Source: Cornus controversa
Lineage: Eukaryota > Streptophyta > Magnoliopsida > Cornales > Cornaceae
Reading direction: 5' to 3'
Assembly (NCBI GenBank): GCA_026545225.1
Contig: CM048845.1
Location: 96,598,533 to 96,662,532 of the forward strand
DNA length: 64,000 nucleotides
A program made the position numbers and the translations under genes. The notes beneath the pieces are model-generated. The model worked only from the letters and a program-made list of their open reading frames with translations, was not told the DNA's origin and searched no databases. Shown here piece after piece: positions 58,308 to 64,000 of the stretch (within the stretch, counting starts at the first letter, position 1; each line of letters begins with the position of its first letter).

Positions 58308-58879
58308 TCTTCCTTTTTCGTATTTGTAATCGGATTGTGCCTATGGGTACGTATTTGAAATAATCAATCCTACCCTCAAAGAGGGTGAGAATATAATCTA
58401 ATCTTTTTCTATCCCTCAACGCAAAGGAAAAATTAGTTTATAAAGAGAAGGGAAAAATTAGTTTATAAAAAAAAGGTTCTTCGGAGACACGAGTTCTAGC
58501 CGACATGAAATTATTAAATGTTATTACGAGTTTGACAAATAGAATTAGGACTAATTTCAGTGAAATTATCCTGGTAATCTTGATTATTTGGTATGAAACA
58601 CTGTTACAGGTATACATCACAAATATATATGATGAGGTATATAACTCATGCATCATATGTCCCGCATAAAGATGGCAACAGAGCGGAATACTTTTTCCAT
58701 TCTCGTTATTGTTTAGAAAGGCTCTCATCATTCCCAATTTTTTTTAGTTTTTACACTTTTGTGTTATAAAATTTTTGATAATTTATATGTGCATCACCAA
58801 TAAGATATTAACTAATAAAAATTATATATAGATAATTTTGTATGTGTATTATATATATTAGAGTAATATAGTAAATATA

Positions 58880-59420
58880 AAATATAAACGGCACGAGAGG
58901 GGGTATGGCGGGATGGGGGTGTGACAGGTATCTATCATCATCTCTGTCTCGTAACTTTGCGAATTTTTCTCTCACCTTCATAACCGGTTCAAAACTATTT
59001 AGTCTCTCACATAACCGATTTAAACGGAGTGGGACAATTTAAATTCCTACTCCTACCTAGAACTGCAAATGAACCGGGCTCATGTTCATTTACATTCATG
59101 AACCAGGATGGGGGTGATAAACTTGAAAAATTGAGCTCGGACTTGACACGTTAAATAAAAAAATTTGTTCGGGCTCATATTCAAGATCATTTTAACTTGT
59201 TCATGAATGTAAATTAATCTACACAAGTCTATGTTCATAAACATGTTAACGAGTTTATGAGTCTTAAACGAACTTTGTTCACGAACATAAACGAGCTCAT
59301 GTTCACGAACCAAGTCCAACATTGTTCGGACTCGACTTGTTTCTTAAACGAGCTCGTTTATTAAAGGAGCCTAAAAATCGAGATTAAACTCGACTTATTT
59401 ACTTAATCAACGAGTATGAA
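58880..59420. repeat. Two dispersed repeats: GC-rich end and GAGCTCGTTTA-type repeat
   Basis: 58880-59050 carries GGGATGGGGGTG and AAACGGAGTGGGACA words like the repeat at 46890. 59058-59420 starts AGAACTGCAAATGAACC and is full of ACGAGCTC and GTTCATGAA words, as in a common plant MITE. Exact ends not determined. Confidence 0.45.
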
Positions 59421-61046
59421 TCAAACCTTTAACAAGTCTGAACTCCAACTACTCACAATCAGTTCAATTCATTTGTAACTCTCCCCAACCGATGCACTCC
59501 ACCTTATATTTTCACGTAAAGCAACTTACAATTTTTTCCCCTGTAACAATAACGGTATAAATATACAGTGGGATGACATGTTCACAAAAATCTAACTTAT
59601 CATATCTCACTGACACAGCTTTGTGTACATGACATGAGCTAATGTAAATTTTTTGCAACTTGCAACTATCACTTGTCGTATGTGCGTGCAAGAAATTATT
59701 TGTGGTAATATCTTGTAATTGTTGTCGCATATATTGTACCATTTCAGAAGTTTCTATATTTTCAGAACTTTATAATGGTATCTAACCAGTGATCTTATAG
59801 CTGACTATAATTTGGCTTGATCCACCTAATATTCAATTATTCTTCAGGGCGGATGTAAAAAGCACTAGTGGGCGGTACATTAGTATAGTTAATTTTATAT
59901 ATTACTTTTTTTACATATATTAAATAATTTTTTAAAAAAATTTAAAGTGATATACTCATTTAATTTTATAAAAAATAAATTATGACCCGAATTCTCGTAC
60001 TTGTATAAATTTCTGACTACGCTCTTAATAATATTGATTATTAATTGATGATAGTCAAATGTTTTGATCTTAATTTTATGGACTACTTAATTTTTTATTT
60101 GTAAAGCAGTAATTGTTCAATGCACGTGTTACTCGAAAATCTTGTTTTTAAACCCTTATGGGTTGTATCAGCATACAAAATCATCGTAATTTACAGTCAA
60201 ATTGACTCTTTATTAATTTTATTTATTCTTTTTCTAATTATTGTTTTTAATAGTTGATAGAGATATAAAACCAGCCCACCATGGATGCACCAAACAAGTT
60301 TAAGAATAATTTAAGGGGATATGCATAAGACTTCCCGGTCTAATCTTAAGAACTGATGTTAAACAATGGAGTAATGAGGATCATATTATATATTATATTA
60401 TATTATATTATATTATATTCCATATATAAACCAAAACTCCAACTTGCCAAGTTGGTGACTAGGATGTTGAGCTCGTGGTCGACACGCTTCTATTTAATGT
60501 GTGTGTGTATATATATATATGTGTGTGTGTGTGTATATAGGACACGCTTTCATTTGTTTTATTATTTTTTTGTTTCTAATGGTAAAAGCAAACACTCACT
60601 AACTGTATTTTTACTCGAACTCAAACAATCAGCCTCCCCTCCCATTTAGAGAAGAAATCTTATAGCATATACACTGAAACATATTTGTAATGGACTTAAT
60701 AAAAATGACTCATGGATCATCTTATAGTTACTATATGTTGACATGCATTTGAAGTGAAAAAAATGAACACTGTATATATAATATAAATTGCAGTAAATTT
60801 AAAGTTCATATCATGGAGAAGCACCTGCTAAATCCAGAAACCACCTGATCATGTCTCCGTCGATCATTTTTATACTGATATTTTCTTTTTCGGTCCAACA
60901 AGAAAGTTACACGGTACAGTATATACACACACAGCCGCCCACCCACCGTATATGACCATGACAGCGGTACTATCAAAGGATTCCCAATTTGTAGATGAAA
61001 TAATTTTAGACAGATAAACATACATATTTTGAACTAAATTTAATTG

Positions 61047-61088
<42 letters not shown>

Positions 61089-61266
61089 TCATAACAGTTA
61101 GATAAAATTATTTTAAACTATAAATAGACAAAGACATTTTGTTTCACATAATTGATTTTTTTAACAAATTTTGACCGTTAAACTAACTTTTCTGTCTTAT
61201 TATATCAAACTTAAATGTGATATAGATATACAAAAGCTTCCACACGAATATATATATATATATATA
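59421..61266. other. AT-rich region with microsatellites
   Basis: (ATATT)n-like run at about 60386-60420, (TG)n(TA)n at about 60500-60537, and a long (TA)n at about 61051-61086. No gene recognised. Confidence 0.5.
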
Positions 61267-61441
61267 GAGTAATGATCTCTTGCTCACCTGTGAGAAAAAA
61301 ATTTCTACACACCAAGCATAGTAACCGTTAGATATAATCCAAGTATAAAAAAGGTAACTTTAAAAAATCATTACAATTATATCCAATAGTTATCATACAT
61401 GGTGTGAAAGAATTTCTTACTCACTGATGAACAAGAAATTA
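61267..61441. mobile_element. Hairpin MITE, about 175 bp
   Basis: The two halves are inverted for about 70 bp each (left: TTGCTCACCTGTGAG and TTAGATATAAT; right, on the other strand: TTGTTCATCAGTGAG and TTGGATATAAT). No target duplication identified. Confidence 0.75.
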
Positions 61442-61452
61442 TTTATGTGTAT

Positions 61453-61718
61453 ATATACCGGTGAGTAGGTGAGCCCTCCTGACTGCTGATGTGTCCCAAT
61501 AAAAAATCACCACATCAGCTTTAATTACAAAATTAAATTTAAAATGCAATAAATAAGTATACTAAATGAGGTTTAAAATGCAATAAATAAGTATATTAAA
61601 TGAGATTGACCTCATTTATTATACTTATTTATTACACTTTAAAACTGACGTGTTTAATTTTTATTGGGACACATCAGTGGTCAGGAGGCTCACCTACACA
61701 CTGATGAGTAGATAAGTA
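61453..61718. mobile_element. Hairpin MITE, about 265 bp
   Basis: Left AGGTGAGCCCTCCTGACTGC and right (other strand) AGGTGAGCCTCCTGACCACT are inverted, continuing through TGATGTGTCCCAATAAAAA. The centre has a 36-bp direct repeat (TTTAAAATGCAATAAATAAG). Confidence 0.8.
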
Positions 61719-62190
61719 TTATCCATATATTAATATCTTGTTTGGCCTCTCAGCAGTAAGTAAGTTTACATAAATAATCATCACATAGTACTGTTACCAT
61801 GTCGACATTGCTACTATATATAGTATTATATAAATTAACTTTTTTGTCTTATTATATTAAACTTAAATGTGATATAGATATACAAAAGCTATATATATAT
61901 ATATATATATTAATATCTTGTTTGGCCTCTAAGCAGTAAGTTTATATAAATAATCATCACGAAGTACTGTTACCTTGTCGACATTGCTACTATATAGTAT
62001 TATATAAATTAACTTTTTTTTCTCTTATTATACCAAACTTAAATGTGATATAGATATACAAAAGCATATCTATATATATATATATATATATTAATATCTT
62101 GTTTGGCCTCTAAGCAGTAAGTTTATATAAATAATCATCACGTACTACTGTTACCATGTCGACATTGTTATTATAGAGTAATATTATCTT

Positions 62191-63815
62191 GTCCCTTGTG
62201 TTTTGGTCAAGAGAGCAACTTGGCAAGTTGTAAACTTCTACTTGAGTTTTCATGCGACTTGCATTCTATTTATAGACACTGTTGGGATTTAATGATACTC
62301 TTAAAGAACCCTCAGAACCACTCACCAGCCACCATCGCTATCCATAAACCTTCACCTATCGTTATCTCAACCCCACCCTTCTCTATAAGGGAAGGTAAGA
62401 CATTCAAAGGTGTGTTGGACATATGAAAGCTGGACCGTAGCATTGAAAGTGGAGAAGAAAGAGGGCGAAGAATGCTCTGAGATAGGAAATATGAATAGGC
62501 CGCGACGATGCTTTGAACCTGATCATTTAAGGACTAAGGAAAGGAGACAGCGATAGAGAAAGACCCAGCAACAGAGGCCTTTCACATGGCTCTCAAGATA
62601 GGTGATGGTTTAGGGATAGCGATGGACCGATGTATGGATATCCCCCTTATCTTTATATATGGATAAATATAAATATATATATATATATATATTACTTTCT
62701 ATCTCTATAAATAATATAACATGAAATAACTTTAAAATGTATATAAAAATTATATCTAATATTATATAATTACAAATAATAACATTACATAGTATTATAT
62801 ACATTATAATTTAAATTATTAATTAGTTGCACATTAAGTAATAAAACTTAACATAATATAACAAATAAAAATATTTATTACATATAAGAAATAAAAAATA
62901 TTTCTTTAATTTAATTTATGTTTAATAAGAACATTAATAAGATTTTCAAGTAAGGGTTGTTGGTCAAGGTCTTTGGATTTTTTTTTTATATTAAAGTGTG
63001 CTTTTGCATGTTAGGTGTGAAATTGTTGCATATTTGATGGCTCTTTATAATAAATGGAGTTACAAATTCATTTAATGGATTTTTTTTTTTATGAAATTAG
63101 GACTCAAATTAAGAGTTAGAGATTTTTTTTATGAATTTAGGACTCTCAAATTAAATTAAAATGACTATTTGTTTAAAGAGATGTGAGAGACATTATATGT
63201 TAAAAAAGGACTAGTTTCCTCTAATTAATACATTAAATTTTATAAGCAGAAAAACAATCTTTCTGTAGAGGGAGTTCAGCCATTTTGCACCGGACCAAAA
63301 GGAGATCAAGTTGGACAATGTTAAAAAAGGATCTGTCACACAACACAAGTAACGATCCAAACCCACTAATAAACTAATCCCAAAAATCTACTTCATCTAA
63401 ACCCTAATCAATTGAATGACAAGTAAAGATAGGAAACACATATATCATAGGATAAATTAAGTTCTCTCGTTAGGATTGTCAACAAATGTGAATTTCAATC
63501 CATTTTGATCCACAACGGTAGCAAAATTCATATGGACACCTATCAAAAGAACAATCAATAAAAAAGAATGAGAATAAGTTTTTTTTTTTTTTTTTTTCGA
63601 AATTTCAAACAATGAATAAATAAGTAAGTAATTACAGGGTCAAAGGGATAGGATATAAATGGACCAGGCCCATAACCTTGGATAGACAATTGGGGCCCTA
63701 TTTATGGAGGCCCAACAATTGTGCTCTAACAAATTCAGTAACCCGTAAATTGGTGACCATGTTCAATTCAATCCGGCTACCACACCTAGTTCTCAAGGAG
63801 CAACGACAGGGTTGC
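62191..63815. other. Non-coding sequence; no gene supported
   Basis: It contains a short GC-richer stretch (62290-62640) whose 76-aa frame at 62196-62426 has no recognised domain. A (TA)n run lies at about 62668-62690, and a T tract at about 63580-63597. Confidence 0.45.
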
Positions 63816-63999
63816 TTAGGAAGGGATGTCCAGTCGACGAATGAAGGAAGGAGGTAGTCCCCATTGAAATTGGATTTCTCTAGAGGAGGCTGAAAATTTC
63901 ATTGATGAGGATGACAATTTTCCTTTAATAGACTCAATGATTCTTTGAAGCACCTGATTATGCGACGATTGAAGTTCGGTGAAGATTCGATGGTTTCTT
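63816..63999 (-). other. Open frame running off the right edge
   Basis: On the - strand about 60 codons are open from the window edge to a TAA at 63816-63818, including IQFQWGLPPSFIRRLDIPS. Composition is more coding-like than the surroundings. No family recognised; it may be the last exon of a gene or part of a retroelement. Confidence 0.2.
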
Positions 64000-64000
64000 T

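Larger units (their letters stand above)
61190..62190. repeat. 180-bp tandem repeat, with outlying partial copy
   Basis: The unit TTAATATCTTGTTTGGCCTC, then AGCAGTAAG, CGACATTG and AAATGTGATATAGATATACAAAAGC ending in (TA)n occurs at about 61729-61908, 61910-62090 and 62092-62185 (the last incomplete). A piece of the unit end also occurs at about 61198-61238, left of the MITEs at 61267-61720. Confidence 0.85.

Overview
The window is plant nuclear DNA, very probably from an angiosperm with a repeat-rich genome. Genes have several introns, the non-coding DNA is strongly AT-rich, and there are Ty1/copia and LINE remnants, long solo LTRs, TRIMs and MITEs. Land-plant gene families are present: GDSL esterase/lipase, LEA_2/NHL, and group VII ERF. 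The species cannot be fixed from the sequence alone.

Layout. Positions 1-26300 hold a GDSL (SGNH-hydrolase) esterase/lipase cluster. On the + strand there are two complete five-exon genes (4550-6125, 367 aa; 20745-22313, 364 aa). One recently decayed full-length pseudogene lies at 13988-16746, with broken copies at 28-828, about 3005-3690, 9294-13111, 19920-20010 and 20445-20500. A more diverged, intact fifth-class member (26288-22803, 367 aa) lies on the - strand, convergent with the last + strand copy. The two complete + strand genes carry Gly where SGNH hydrolases carry the oxyanion-hole Asn of block III. The pseudogene and the - strand gene keep Asn. Mobile elements repeatedly interrupt the cluster: solo LTRs of 3295 and 2710 bp, TRIMs of 262 and 754 bp, and hAT-type and Mutator-type MITEs. 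Because the cluster is made of duplicates, several insertions can be checked against an empty site elsewhere in the window.

Positions 28346-29401 carry a three-exon LEA_2/NDR1-HIN1-like membrane protein gene (- strand). From about 29740 to 38560 there is a decayed Ty1/copia element on the - strand (3' LTR, RNase H, RT, integrase, protease, a few gag codons). A 2623-bp foreign solo LTR splits its pol gene. From 40000 to 44745 lies another solo LTR, itself invaded by a 602-bp TRIM and a roughly 1.5-kb LTR-like insert. A perfect-length 410-bp TRIM follows at 45300-45709.

Positions 49417-51732 (- strand) encode a 382-aa group VII ERF transcription factor of the RAP2.12/RAP2.2 type. It begins with Met-Cys-Gly-Gly-Ala-Ile, the N-degron that makes this family an oxygen sensor. 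The remaining right-hand part (52-64 kb) is AT-rich. It holds hairpin MITEs, a 180-bp tandem repeat, a 128-bp tandem duplication and microsatellites, with no gene I can support.

How it fits together. The secreted GDSL enzymes form one birth-and-death family. The LEA_2 and ERF genes are unrelated single genes. Everything else is mostly layered transposon debris, and its nesting order can be read from target-site duplications.
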